64,000 bases of DNA from Hyphomicrobiales bacterium (lineage in GTDB: Bacteria > Pseudomonadota > Alphaproteobacteria > Rhizobiales > Rhizobiaceae): contig UCIV01000014.1 in the NCBI GenBank assembly GCA_900472575.1, positions 1 to 64,000 of the forward strand, given 5' to 3'. The notes under the pieces are model-generated. The model ran no database searches. It saw only the letters and a list, made by a program, of their open reading frames with translations, and had not been told where the DNA came from. Shown here piece after piece: positions 43,853-54,507 of this stretch. The position numbers were made by a program, and so were the translations under genes. Position 1 is the stretch's first letter; every line of letters begins with the position of its first letter.

Positions 43853-45664
43853 ATGAGCAATGCTTTATCGATTGTCATCGGGTCGGCCTGCATCCTTGCC
43901 ATCTGCTACCGCTTCTACGGTATCTTCTTTGTCCGCAAGGTGCTTGGCATCAACGACGCCGAAACCACTCCATCACACTCGCTGGCGGATGGACGCAATT
44001 ACGTGCCCACCAAGAAGTGGGTGAATGCCGGCCAGCACTTTGCGGCCATCGCCGCCGCCGGCCCGCTTGTCGGCCCGGTTCTCGCCGCCCAATACGGTTA
44101 CCTGCCCGGCCTGATCTGGCTTCTCGTCGGCTGCGTCATCGGTGGCGCGGTGCATGACACGGTCGTGCTTTTCGCCTCGATGAAGCACAAGGGCTCGTCG
44201 CTGTCGGAAGTCGCCAAGGCGGAACTTGGCCCGGTCGCCGGCTGGTGCACCGGTCTTGCGATGCTGTTCATCATCACCATCACCATGGCAGGCCTTTCGA
44301 TGGTCGTGGTCCATGCGCTGGAACGGAACCCCTGGGGCACGTTCGCCGTCTTCATGACCATCCCGATCGCCATGATCGTCGGCCTTTATGAGAAGATGGG
44401 CGGCAACGGCAAGATCGCAACCTATGTCGGCCTTGCCGCCATTCTCGCCTCGGTCTTCGCCGGCCCCTATGTCCAGGAATCGGCACTCGGCCAGTGGTTC
44501 ACCTTCCACTACGATACGCTCGGCATCATGCTGCCGATCTATGCCTTCCTCGCCAGCGCCCTGCCGGTCTGGCTGCTCCTGACCCCGCGCGGTTATCTCT
44601 CGAGCTTCCTCAAGATCGGCGTCTTCGCCGCTCTCGTCGTCGGTGTTGTCATCATCAACCCTGAAATCAAGATGCCGGCCCTGACCGAATTCATCCATGG
44701 CGGCGGCCCGGTTCTGGCCGGCCCGGTATGGCCCTTCATCTCGATCACCATTGCATGTGGCGCGATCTCGGGCTTCCACGCCTTCATCGGCTCGGGCACC
44801 ACGCCCAAGCTGGTTGACAAGTGGAGCGACATCCGCCCCGTCGCCTTCGGCATGATGCTGGTCGAATGCCTGGTTGCCGTGCTCGCCCTGATCGCCGCAA
44901 CAGCACTTCCGATGGCCGACTACTTCGCCATCAATGCCTCGCCGGAAGTCTTCGCCAAGCTCGGCATGACCGTTCAGGACTTGCCTCGCCTCGAACAGTC
45001 GATCGGCATGGACCTCGCCGGCCGTACCGGTGGCGCCGTGACGCTCGCCGTCGGCATGACGGAGATTTTCACCAGCATTCCCTGGTTCAAGACACTGGCT
45101 GCCTACTTCTTCCAGTTCGTCATCATGTTCGAAGCCGTCTTCATCCTGACCGCGATCGACTCGGGAACCCGTGTTGCCCGCTATCTGATCCAGGACATTC
45201 TCGGTGACCTCTGGGCTCCGATGAAGCAGATCAACTGGTTGCCCGGCTCGATCTTCGCCAGCGTCGTCGCCTGCCTTCTCTGGGGTTATCTCCTCAATTC
45301 GGGCGACATCAACTCGGTATGGGCTCTGTTTGGCGTGTCGAACCAGATGATGGCCTCGCTGGGTCTCACCATCGGCGCAACCATCATCCTGCGGCTCTCG
45401 GCCAAGCGGATCTATGTGCTGACCTGCCTCATCCCGCTCGCCTACCTGTTCGTGACAGTGAACTATGCAGGCTATTGGATGATCGCCAATGTCTATCTCA
45501 ACGAAGCAGCCAAGGGCTACAACCCCATCAACGCCGTCCTTTCGATGATCATGATGGCGCTGGGTGTCATCATCCTCGTCACCGCGATCTTCAAGTGGAA
45601 GGACATGCTTCGCACCAACAGAGCGGGTGGAACCGAGAAATATCTCGGTACACCGGCCGAATAA
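43853..45664 (+). CDS. CstA/BtsT-family carbon starvation carrier (pyruvate/peptide type)
   Basis: This 603-residue inner-membrane protein has many hydrophobic segments and the CstA N-terminal hallmark: YRFYGIFFVRKVLGIND, then VPTKKWVNAGQHFAAIAAAGPLVGP (cited only as KKWVNAGQHFAAIAAAGPL) and GGAVHDTVVLF. Escherichia coli relatives BtsT and CstA take up pyruvate by proton symport. ATG 43853 has GGAGGA upstream. The upstream LytS-type kinase and the convergent LytTR regulator strongly suggest BtsSR-like control of uptake. It is shorter than the 700-residue E. coli proteins, mainly at the C-terminus. Confidence 0.93.
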   Translation: MSNALSIVIGSACILAICYRFYGIFFVRKVLGINDAETTPSHSLADGRNYVPTKKWVNAGQHFAAIAAAGPLVGPVLAAQYGYLPGLIWLLVGCVIGGAVHDTVVLFASMKHKGSSLSEVAKAELGPVAGWCTGLAMLFIITITMAGLSMVVVHALERNPWGTFAVFMTIPIAMIVGLYEKMGGNGKIATYVGLAAILASVFAGPYVQESALGQWFTFHYDTLGIMLPIYAFLASALPVWLLLTPRGYLSSFLKIGVFAALVVGVVIINPEIKMPALTEFIHGGGPVLAGPVWPFISITIACGAISGFHAFIGSGTTPKLVDKWSDIRPVAFGMMLVECLVAVLALIAATALPMADYFAINASPEVFAKLGMTVQDLPRLEQSIGMDLAGRTGGAVTLAVGMTEIFTSIPWFKTLAAYFFQFVIMFEAVFILTAIDSGTRVARYLIQDILGDLWAPMKQINWLPGSIFASVVACLLWGYLLNSGDINSVWALFGVSNQMMASLGLTIGATIILRLSAKRIYVLTCLIPLAYLFVTVNYAGYWMIANVYLNEAAKGYNPINAVLSMIMMALGVIILVTAIFKWKDMLRTNRAGGTEKYLGTPAE

Positions 45665-45692
45665 ACGGCTCTCCAAAATTCCTCCCGAGCCG

Positions 45693-45737
45693 GAACCGGG
45701 CGCATGTGAGACCCACATGCGCCCGGTTCGAATTTTT
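45693..45737. terminator. Strong terminator between cstA-type and LytTR regulator genes
   Basis: Perfect 16-bp arms, GAACCGGGCGCATGTG (45693-45708) and CACATGCGCCCGGTTC (45714-45729), with a 5-base loop are followed by GAATTTTTA on the plus strand. It lies between convergent genes and should end the cstA transcript; the opposite strand has no T-run right after the stem. Confidence 0.88.
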
Positions 45738-45774
45738 AGGACGTGCAGAATATAAAGTATCGGGATCGTCAGCG

Positions 45775-46491
45775 TCAGAGGATGCCGAGCTGTTCCTTCA
45801 GCGGCCCGAGAAAACGCCGGCTGACAGGAATGGAGCGCCCACCAAGGGTCAGGATATTGGCAACGCCGTTTTCGCCAAGCGCGATATCCTTGATATGCTC
45901 CGGATTGACCATGTACTGGCGATGACAGCGGATAAGCCGCGTCCGCTCCTCCAGCGTCCGAAGGGTCAATTCGGTGAAATGCTCATGCCCGTCATTGCCA
46001 AGCACATAGATACCGCCGGGCTTTGAGAAAATCGCCTCGACCTCTTCGAGCTTCATCAGCCGTATCCGGTTAAGGCCGGTGCACGGGATATGGCGCAGCG
46101 GCGGCGCAACATCGAGCAGCTTTTCCCGCTGGTCCGAAGTGGTCTTGCGAAGACGCGCCAGCGTCTTCTGCAGCCGCTCCTCCTGGATCGGCTTCAACAG
46201 GTAATCGAAGGCATTCTCCTCGAAGGCCCGCACCGCATATTCCTCATAGGCGGTGAGAAACACGACACGCGGCATCCTTTCGGGATCGATCATCCTGAGC
46301 ATTTCCAGCCCGGTGACCTGCGGCATGTGAATGTCGAGAAACATGATCTCCGGCGACAGCCGGTTGATCGCCGCAATCCCTTCGATCGCATTGGCGCATT
46401 CGCCGACGATTTCGATATCGCTCTCTTCCGCGATGAGCGATTTCAGCTCGTCGCGTGCCAGGGTTTCGTCGTCTACGATCAGAACTCTCAT
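45775..46491 (-). CDS. LytTR-family response regulator (BtsR-like)
   Basis: This 238-residue regulator has a receiver domain (about 1-120) with acidic pocket DD at 7-8, phospho-acceptor Asp53 in MFLDIHMP, and the conserved threonine in FLTAYEEYAV and lysine in LLKPI, followed by a LytTR DNA-binding domain (about 138-236; RTRLIRCHRQYMVNPEHI in part). It is the natural partner of the LytS-type kinase at 41858, on the other side of the carrier gene and on the opposite strand. LytTR proteins bind direct repeats, so the TTCTTAC pair upstream of the carrier gene is worth testing as its site. Confidence 0.92.
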   Translation of the reverse strand: MRVLIVDDETLARDELKSLIAEESDIEIVGECANAIEGIAAINRLSPEIMFLDIHMPQVTGLEMLRMIDPERMPRVVFLTAYEEYAVRAFEENAFDYLLKPIQEERLQKTLARLRKTTSDQREKLLDVAPPLRHIPCTGLNRIRLMKLEEVEAIFSKPGGIYVLGNDGHEHFTELTLRTLEERTRLIRCHRQYMVNPEHIKDIALGENGVANILTLGGRSIPVSRRFLGPLKEQLGIL

Positions 46492-46769
46492 GCGCTCAAA
46501 TCATCCAGCGGGAAAGAACATGCTCTTAACTGACACCGCCGGTGTACGGAATGTCGCAGCAAAGTCGTAATCGGCCGCAAGCATGTCAACCTTGCGGCAG
46601 ATCAACGACCGGCGATCCGCCAAAGCCTGTCCAAAAACCACCATGCCTCCGCTTGTCGGCAGGAACGGAAAATGGCCCGATGAAATGAACACCGAGCCAT
46701 TCAATTCACCAGTAGCAACGGGCGGCGTTGTTTTTGAGAACCACCACCTCTGCCGGCCTGATAAAACCG

Positions 46770-48287
46770 TTACATCACGGCGCCGATCTGCCACGGCACG
46801 AATTCCGCACCGCCATAACCCAGCTCCTCGCTCTTGGTCTGTTCGCCCGATGCAACCCGGATGATCAGCTCGAAAAGCTCCTTGCCCTTTTCCTCGATCG
46901 TCACCCCCTGCGTGACGATATCGCCGCAGTTGAGGTCCATGTCGTCCTTCATCCGCTCATACATCTCGGAATTGGTCGAGATCTTGATGCAGGGTGTAGG
47001 CTTGTAGCCGGAAACCGAACCGCGACCGGTGGTGAAGACGATCAGGTTGGCACCCGATGCGACCTGTCCGGTCACCGAGCACGGATCGAAACCGGGGCTG
47101 TCCATGAACACGAAGCCCTTGCGGTCGATCTTCTCGCCGAACTTGTAGACACCGAGCAACGGCGCCGTACCGCCCTTGGCGACAGCACCGAGCGATTTTT
47201 CAAGGATCGTCGTCAACCCGCCCTTCTTGTTGCCGGGGGATGGATTGTTGTCCATCTCACCGCCGTTGCGGGCGCAATAGTCTTCCCACCACTTCAGCCG
47301 CTCGATCAGCTTGTTGCCGATCTCCGCCGTTTCGGCTCGGCGCGTAAGAAGATGTTCGGCGCCATAGACTTCGGACGTCTCGGAAAGAATGGTCGTACCG
47401 CCATGCCGGACCAGAAGATCCGAGGCATAACCGAGCGCCGGGTTGGCGGTGATGCCGGAATACCCGTCCGAGCCGCCGCACTGCATGCCGATGGTGATTT
47501 CCGAAACCGGAGCAGGCGTGCGCGTCGTGCGATTGGCGAACTCGGCAACACCGCGCAATTCTTCCAAACCTCTTTCGATCGTCTTGCGCGTACCGCCTTC
47601 CTGCTGGATCGTCATGTAGCGCAGCATACCGTCCTGGCGGATGCGACGGCCACCGACCAGATCCGGGATCTGCATCACTTCACAGCCGAGACCGACGAGA
47701 AGGATGCCGCCGAAATTGGGGTTCTGCGCATAACCGGAAAGCGTGCGAAACAGCGTGGCATAGCCTTCGCCATCGGTCGACATGCCGCAACCGGTACCAT
47801 GCGAGATCGGCACGATACCGTCGACATTCGGAAACGCATCGAGAAAACCCGATTTCTCGGCCGCTTCCGTGATGAAACGGGCGACCGAACCGGAACAGTT
47901 AACCGTGGTCAGGATACCGATATAGTTGCGGGTACCAACCTTGCCGTCCGCCCGCTTGTAACCCATAAACGTCCGCGCTTCGGTGGCAGCCGGCAAAGGC
48001 GTGTTGGCGCTGGCGAACGCGTAATCCTGCGCATGCTCGCCCATACCCAGATTGTGGACATGAATATGATCGCCGGCGGCGATGTCGACCTTGGCCTGGC
48101 CGATGATCTGTCCGTAGCGCAATACATTGCCGCCGGCGGGAATTGCAGCGGTCGCAATCTTGTGTCCGCGCGCAATGGCCTGGCCGGTCGCGACACCGCT
48201 TGTCGTCAGGATGTCGCCAGCTTTGAGATCGCGCAATGCGATCTCGATATTGTCGGCGGGATGAAGGCAAATGCTGTTCTTGATCAT
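46770..48287 (-). CDS. uxaA: UxaA-family altronate dehydratase (SAF + UxaA domains)
   Basis: This 505-residue protein has the N-terminal SAF domain (about 1-95) and the long C-terminal dehydratase domain of the UxaA/GarD family: GYKRADGKVGTRNYIGILTT (cited as KVGTRNYIGILTTVNCSG), the metal-binding cysteine regions HGTGCGMS and GLGCEVMQIP, and MQCGGSDGYSGITANPALG. It would dehydrate D-altronate to 2-keto-3-deoxygluconate. I chose ATG 48287, with AGGAG upstream, over 48353. It is the last gene of the minus-strand uronate operon; 278 bp of DNA without a gene follow before the LytTR gene. Because no UxaB is seen nearby, galactarate or another sugar acid remains a possible substrate. Confidence 0.85.
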   Translation of the reverse strand: MIKNSICLHPADNIEIALRDLKAGDILTTSGVATGQAIARGHKIATAAIPAGGNVLRYGQIIGQAKVDIAAGDHIHVHNLGMGEHAQDYAFASANTPLPAATEARTFMGYKRADGKVGTRNYIGILTTVNCSGSVARFITEAAEKSGFLDAFPNVDGIVPISHGTGCGMSTDGEGYATLFRTLSGYAQNPNFGGILLVGLGCEVMQIPDLVGGRRIRQDGMLRYMTIQQEGGTRKTIERGLEELRGVAEFANRTTRTPAPVSEITIGMQCGGSDGYSGITANPALGYASDLLVRHGGTTILSETSEVYGAEHLLTRRAETAEIGNKLIERLKWWEDYCARNGGEMDNNPSPGNKKGGLTTILEKSLGAVAKGGTAPLLGVYKFGEKIDRKGFVFMDSPGFDPCSVTGQVASGANLIVFTTGRGSVSGYKPTPCIKISTNSEMYERMKDDMDLNCGDIVTQGVTIEEKGKELFELIIRVASGEQTKSEELGYGGAEFVPWQIGAVM

Positions 48288-48401
48288 AGCTATCTTTCTC
48301 CTGATCCGGCTTCCATGCCGGGTGCATTGCCGGCCGGTCTCCAGGCCATGCATCGAAGTCTTTGAATTGTCGCCTGCCTCAGCCTTCAGGCTGAGATTGC
48401 A

Positions 48402-49112
48402 TCAGGCGTCCTGTGCTGCCGAATTGCCTCTGCCACCGCGCTTGCGGGACGGCAGGCGAGGCCGGGGATCGTCCAGCCCGAGGCCGTCGAGATGCCCGAA
48501 AACGGTTCTAAGGTGAGAACGCATGTGGGCCACCGTAACATCGACATCACCTGCAATCATCGCGTCTGCGATCATCTGGTGTTCGATCAGGGTGACGGCC
48601 ATCCGGTCGCTGTCCTGCGTCGTCAGATATCGCACGCGATCAAGCTGTGTCTTGGCCCGCAAGATCGCATTCCACGCACCCGCATAGCCGCTGAGTTCGG
48701 CGATGAGGGAATGGAAGACGTTGTCGAGCCTGTAGAACGCGTCACCGTTTCCGACCACTGCAGCCTGCTCTCGCAAGTTGGCACGAATGCGTTCGCGCCC
48801 ATCGTCATCCATGCGTTTGATCGCATCCTCGACAAGTGCGCATTCCAGCTTCTCGCGAATATACTGCCCAACAGTGACGGCTTCGAGCGAAATCGGCGCA
48901 ACGAACGTCCCGAAATGCGGATAGATAACGACCAGCTCTTCTTCGGCAAGCTTGATAAGTGCCTCGCGCACAGGCGTCCGGCTCACTTCCAGCTGCTGGC
49001 AAAGGTCTGCCTCGGACAAGGGGGCGTCCGGAGCAAGACGGCCGCATACGATATCTTCCCGGATCTTGTCGAACACCTGGCTCGTCAAACGGGAACGGCT
49101 GCGATCCACCAT
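48402..49112 (-). CDS. GntR-family regulator, FadR/FCD subfamily
   Basis: This 236-residue regulator has an N-terminal winged helix (about 10-75; LEVSRTPVREALIKLAEEEL is the recognition-helix segment) and an FCD effector domain with the metal-ligand pattern Asp and His in RLDNVFHSLI, His in LIEHQMIADA and His in HMRSHL. The tail is basic (RKRGGRG). It lies inside the uronate operon, so it likely represses it and responds to a uronate-derived intermediate, as UxuR/ExuR do in enterobacteria. Effector and operator are not proven; a candidate operator is listed at 52387. Confidence 0.9.
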   Translation of the reverse strand: MVDRSRSRLTSQVFDKIREDIVCGRLAPDAPLSEADLCQQLEVSRTPVREALIKLAEEELVVIYPHFGTFVAPISLEAVTVGQYIREKLECALVEDAIKRMDDDGRERIRANLREQAAVVGNGDAFYRLDNVFHSLIAELSGYAGAWNAILRAKTQLDRVRYLTTQDSDRMAVTLIEHQMIADAMIAGDVDVTVAHMRSHLRTVFGHLDGLGLDDPRPRLPSRKRGGRGNSAAQDA

Positions 49113-49224
49113 TCAGTCACTCATCTTCTTTGTTGCAGTCAGGGCGAGTTATCCTCTTTTGCGAGATTTCCGACGTATCGGCAACATTGATGCGGTTGCA
49201 TGCTGCGAAACTATACTCTGTCTG

Positions 49225-50415
49225 TTATGCCACGCGTCCCTCCCTGAAAGCCTGCACGGTCTGCATGACGCCCCGAAGCTCCGCCAATCCCTTGAGACGG
49301 CCGACAAAAGAGTAACCGGGATTGGATTTCTGGCCGATATCGTCACCCAGAAGATGTCCGTGATCAGGGCGCATCGGAATCTGCGGCACCGGATGACCAA
49401 TCGAAGCACGACGGTCTTCTTCCGCCATCAGAGCCGCCGTCACTGCAACGAGATCCGTATCGCCACCGAGATGATCCGCCTCGTAGAATGATCCATCCGG
49501 CTCGCGGGTCGTATTGCGCAAATGAGCAAAATGGATGCGCGGCGCGAATTCCTTCGTCATGGCCACCAGATCATTCTTCGGGTTGGACCCGAAAGAGCCG
49601 GTGCACAAAGTCAGGCCGCAAGCATCCTGGGGAACGCCTCTGAATAACGCGCGCACATCATCCGCAGTGGACAGAACACGCGGAAGACCGAAAATCGGGA
49701 AAGCCGGATCGTCGGGATGGATGCACAGCCGTGCGCCTTCCTCTTCCGCCACCGGCGTGATCTCACGCAGGAATTCGATCAGATTGGCGCGAAGATCCTC
49801 GACCCCGATCTGCTGATAGAGTTCGAGCATCTCCTTGAACGTCGAGCGCGTATAGGCAAAGTCGCGCGCCGGCAGCCAGTCGATAAGGTTACGTTCCAGT
49901 TCCGAAATCTTCGCCTCGTCCATGGCCTCGAACCGAGCCTTGGCGGCAGCGAATTGTTCAGCCGAATAGGATGCCTCGGCCCCGGTTCGGCCAAGAACGA
50001 AGAGATCATAGGCGGCAAAATCGACGCTGTCGTAACGAAGCGCATAACCGCCATTCGGCAGCCGGTACATCAGATTGGTACGGCTCCAGTCGGTGATCAC
50101 CATGAAATTGTAGCAGATCACCTTCACGCCGGAACGGGCGACATTGCGGATCGATTGCTTGTAGTTGTCGATCTTCTCCCGGTAATTGCCGCTGCGGGTC
50201 TTGATCTCTTCACCGACCCCGATGCTTTCCACTACCGACCACGTCAGGCCCGCGGCCTCGACTTCGGCCTTGCGCTTGGCGATTTCGTCAGACGGCCAGA
50301 CGCCACCCTGGTTCATGTGATGAAGAGCAGTGACGATGCCGGTTGCACCCGCCTGGCGAATCTTTTCCAGGCTCACCGGATCATCCGGGCCGAACCAACG
50401 CCATGTCTGTTCCAT
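49225..50415 (-). CDS. uxuA: Mannonate dehydratase
   Basis: This 396-residue protein matches UxuA (about 395 residues), which dehydrates D-mannonate to 2-keto-3-deoxygluconate in a metal-dependent TIM-barrel site. Hallmark strings are EQTWRWFGPDDPVSL at the N-terminus, GIVTALHH, VICYNFMVITDWSRT, and CLCTGSFGS-like LTLCTGSFGSNPKNDL with the metal-site cysteine, then HFAHLRN. ATG 50415 has AGGAG eight bases upstream. It lies 46 bases after uxuB, in the same operon. Confidence 0.95.
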   Translation of the reverse strand: MEQTWRWFGPDDPVSLEKIRQAGATGIVTALHHMNQGGVWPSDEIAKRKAEVEAAGLTWSVVESIGVGEEIKTRSGNYREKIDNYKQSIRNVARSGVKVICYNFMVITDWSRTNLMYRLPNGGYALRYDSVDFAAYDLFVLGRTGAEASYSAEQFAAAKARFEAMDEAKISELERNLIDWLPARDFAYTRSTFKEMLELYQQIGVEDLRANLIEFLREITPVAEEEGARLCIHPDDPAFPIFGLPRVLSTADDVRALFRGVPQDACGLTLCTGSFGSNPKNDLVAMTKEFAPRIHFAHLRNTTREPDGSFYEADHLGGDTDLVAVTAALMAEEDRRASIGHPVPQIPMRPDHGHLLGDDIGQKSNPGYSFVGRLKGLAELRGVMQTVQAFREGRVA

Positions 50416-50461
50416 TTGGTATTCTCCTACCCTAATTATGTATCGCCCTAAGCTGCACGCT

Positions 50462-51979
50462 TCAGGCTTCAGCTTCGCCCAGGAAAGCTCTCAGGGTTTT
50501 GCGGACCCCACGGCTCATCAGGCTCGATAAATGTTTGGTGACTTCGGCTCGGAAATGCGCATTGGCGGGCAGCACGTCTCCGAAGATTTCGCGAATGTCG
50601 AAAAGGGCATTGGCCAGCTTGACGGCATCAGCGCCGGCATCCTTGGCAATGCTTGTCAACCGCGCCGCATGCGGATCGGTGACGACATAATCCAGTCCAA
50701 GCTCATTCCTGCCCGACAGAAACTTCATCCACGCCGCAACGGTCAGCGGAATGACCTTCGGCTCTCGACCGGAAGAATAAAGTTCGACGGCGGCTTCCAG
50801 CAGTCGCGGCGGAAGCTTTTGCGATCCATCCCAGGAAATCTGCAGGGTTAGATGGCGTACGCCCGTATTACGGAACCGTGCTTCAAGGTCATGGGTGTAA
50901 GCCACGACATCGGTCCCCGGAACCGGCGGCAGGGTGCGGATCAGATCCTCGTCCCACAATCGGCGGATCACCTTGGGCAGATCCTCGTCTATCATGGCGT
51001 CAGCGATCGCTTCGATACCGGCGATCACCGAGAGATAGGCAAGCGTCGAATGAGACCCGTTGAGGCAGCGCAGCTTCATCAACTCATAGGGCAGAACATC
51101 CTCGGCCATGATTGCACCGGCTCTTTCCCAATCCGGTCTTCCCAGCGGAAAATGATCCTCCACGACCCACTGGCGGAAAGGCTCGGTAACAACCGGCCAA
51201 GCATCCACGATCCCAAGACCATTCGCGACCTTCTGCCGATCGGCGTCCTGCGTAGCGGGCGTGATCCGGTCAACCATCGTGCAAGGAAAGGCAACGTTCT
51301 GCGAGATGAACTGCCCCAGCTCTTCATCGCGGAGCGAGGCAAAGCGGGTTACCGCGTTGCGAACTTTGATTCCATTCTGCGCCAGATTATCACAAACCAG
51401 AACCGTAAAAGGCGCCTGCCCTGCCGCACGCCGCAGGCGAAGCGCTTCAGTCAGGAAGCCGGGAACACTTCGCGGATTTGTGGGATTGGCGAGATCCGCA
51501 ACGACTGCCGGATGTGTTTCATCAAGGCCGCCGGTCGCACCGTCCAGGCAATATCCCTTTTCCGTGACCGTCAGCGTCACGATACGAATCTCCGGCCTGC
51601 AGAGCAGCTCGAAAACTTCGGACTTCTGCTCCGCCGTCACCATGACATCAAGGACGGACCCGATGATGCGCAGCACATCCGTGTCATTGTCACGGCTTAG
51701 CAGCGTGTAAAGTCCATCCTGTGGTTTCAGGGCGTCCCGCATGGCGGGCGACATGAGGCACACTCCGACAATACCCCAGTCCGTCGCCCCGGCCTGCAGA
51801 ACGTCATCCGTGTAGACCATGGCATGGGCACGGCAGAAAGCTCCAAGACCGATATGCACGATGCCGGGGGAGACCGCCTCGCGGTCATAGGTCGGACGCT
51901 CGACTGCATCCGGAAGGCCGGCCAGCGCGGCATTGCCCAGACGTTTCGGGACAACATCATTCCTCAAATCGCTAGTCAT
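50462..51979 (-). CDS. uxuB: Mannitol dehydrogenase family oxidoreductase, fructuronate reductase type
   Basis: This 505-residue polyol-dehydrogenase-type enzyme would reduce D-fructuronate to D-mannonate with NADH. The N-terminal Rossmann domain has GIVHIGLGAFCRAHAMVY; most relatives have a histidine where this has cysteine (GAFHRAH). The catalytic motif KLRCLNGSHSTLAYL lies near residue 300 in the all-helical C-terminal domain. The ATG at 51979 has GAGGA upstream. It is the first gene of the minus-strand operon, next to uxuA, which supports fructuronate over tagaturonate as substrate; a dual role is possible because uxaA is present and uxaB is not. Confidence 0.9.
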   Translation of the reverse strand: MTSDLRNDVVPKRLGNAALAGLPDAVERPTYDREAVSPGIVHIGLGAFCRAHAMVYTDDVLQAGATDWGIVGVCLMSPAMRDALKPQDGLYTLLSRDNDTDVLRIIGSVLDVMVTAEQKSEVFELLCRPEIRIVTLTVTEKGYCLDGATGGLDETHPAVVADLANPTNPRSVPGFLTEALRLRRAAGQAPFTVLVCDNLAQNGIKVRNAVTRFASLRDEELGQFISQNVAFPCTMVDRITPATQDADRQKVANGLGIVDAWPVVTEPFRQWVVEDHFPLGRPDWERAGAIMAEDVLPYELMKLRCLNGSHSTLAYLSVIAGIEAIADAMIDEDLPKVIRRLWDEDLIRTLPPVPGTDVVAYTHDLEARFRNTGVRHLTLQISWDGSQKLPPRLLEAAVELYSSGREPKVIPLTVAAWMKFLSGRNELGLDYVVTDPHAARLTSIAKDAGADAVKLANALFDIREIFGDVLPANAHFRAEVTKHLSSLMSRGVRKTLRAFLGEAEA

Positions 51980-52955
51980 GAAAAATCCTCGAATATCTCA
52001 GGAGGAGATACGGGGCGTCAAACGTAACTCAATGTCTTTCGGCAGTCCTTGCAGACACAATAAAGCCTCGGGTTTTCCGCATCAAAATTGCACTTTTTAC
52101 GTGTATTTCATCTAGCAGACAAATCGCCCGACTACACGGCACGACGCCCCTGCAAGCTTCGACCTTCACTCAAAATGAACCAATGGATAAAGAGCCATCG
52201 TGACCTGACACCTTACCGAACGAAGCACGGCAGCAACCACTATCTTCTCGCTGATCATGTCGATGGTCAGCCGACGCATATGCCGGTGGACCAGGCCTCA
52301 AAACCAGCAGCTTCTATATTTTCTGACCTCGAAATCCATGCACTGCCGTAGTCACACCAGCCGCGTTTTCCTCATCCTCGATCCTCACTACCATATACGT
52401 ATACTACCATATGGGTGAACTTGAATAGCAAAATTCATAACGAGCGTGCGACATTTTGAATGCACCCAGAAATTGACGTTTGTCACGGCCAGTGAGATTT
52501 AATTATAAATATCAATTAGATGAATAAAATCGCCGTTCGCTGCCGCCTGATTTTTCATGGGACCGACGCGAGAGCCACCTCAACACCTGTCCAATTCGCC
52601 AAATGATGTTTCCGCGAACCAGCTGTGAAAAAATCCCCTCAACTCGAATTTCCGAACGCAGGAAAACCAATCTCCGGCCCCAGGGAAAAGCTGCGACACC
52701 TTCGACTGGACACGGCAAGTACCTGCGACAATTTCGCACACCCAATCTGGCATGAAACCGATTTTCGCGATTTTTTAGACACCGCCGATAGTGATTTTAT
52801 GACCATGATTCAATGCGGATTTCCCGCAAAAAAGACGTTCGCAAGAATTGACGAAAATCAAGAAATGCGGCCTCTACATTGCTGCAACGAGATCATTGAC
52901 ATCCCAATTCACAGCAATCTAGCGTTGATGTTGTCGAAAGGAGGTCGGCTCCCCA
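51980..52955. other. Long A+T-rich control region between divergent uxuB and uxaC
   Basis: This 976-bp region between divergent operons has clearly lower G+C than its neighbours, most of all at 52400-52550 and 52760-52930. It should hold both promoters and the regulator sites (see 52387-52414). Frames at 52088-52351 and 52625-52978 have no family likeness and unusual codon use; the second overlaps uxaC. A decayed gene or transferred fragment cannot be excluded. Confidence 0.6.
52387..52414 (+). promoter_or_regulatory. Direct repeat ACTACCATAT with palindromes, candidate GntR operator
   Basis: ACTACCATAT occurs at 52387-52396 and again at 52403-52412, a spacing of 16 bp. The junction forms TATACGTATA (52394-52403) and the second copy ends in CCATATGG (52407-52414), both perfect palindromes. 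GntR/FCD regulators bind short palindromes of this kind, and the regulator gene is in the adjacent operon. Confidence 0.5.
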
Positions 52956-54365
<1,410 letters not shown>

Positions 54366-54385
54366 CCGACGCTTAAAGGCGTCGG
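54366..54385 (+). other. Stem-loop after uxaC
   Basis: CCGACGC (54366-54372) and GCGTCGG (54379-54385) form a perfect 7-bp stem just after the uxaC stop. No T-run follows, so it is more likely an mRNA processing or partial attenuation element than a full terminator before dctP. Confidence 0.5.
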
Positions 54386-54507
54386 CTTGAGGAGACTATC
54401 AAAACTGGCTTCCGGAAAGCCGGGAATGGAGCAACGCATCCATTTCCGGCACCGGATCCGGCTGGCCAGATTTCTGATTAAATCATTTATTAATGGAGGA
54501 AATACGA

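Noticed and set aside
43973-45718. 581-codon minus-strand frame opposite the CstA-type gene
   Set aside because: It is an antisense shadow: the plus-strand frame has clear CstA motifs and a strong ribosome site, while this one is rich in Asp, Glu, His and Gly without any known fold.
46501-46794. 97-codon minus-strand frame in the gap after uxaA
   Set aside because: It overlaps the uxaA end and shows no domain or ribosome site.
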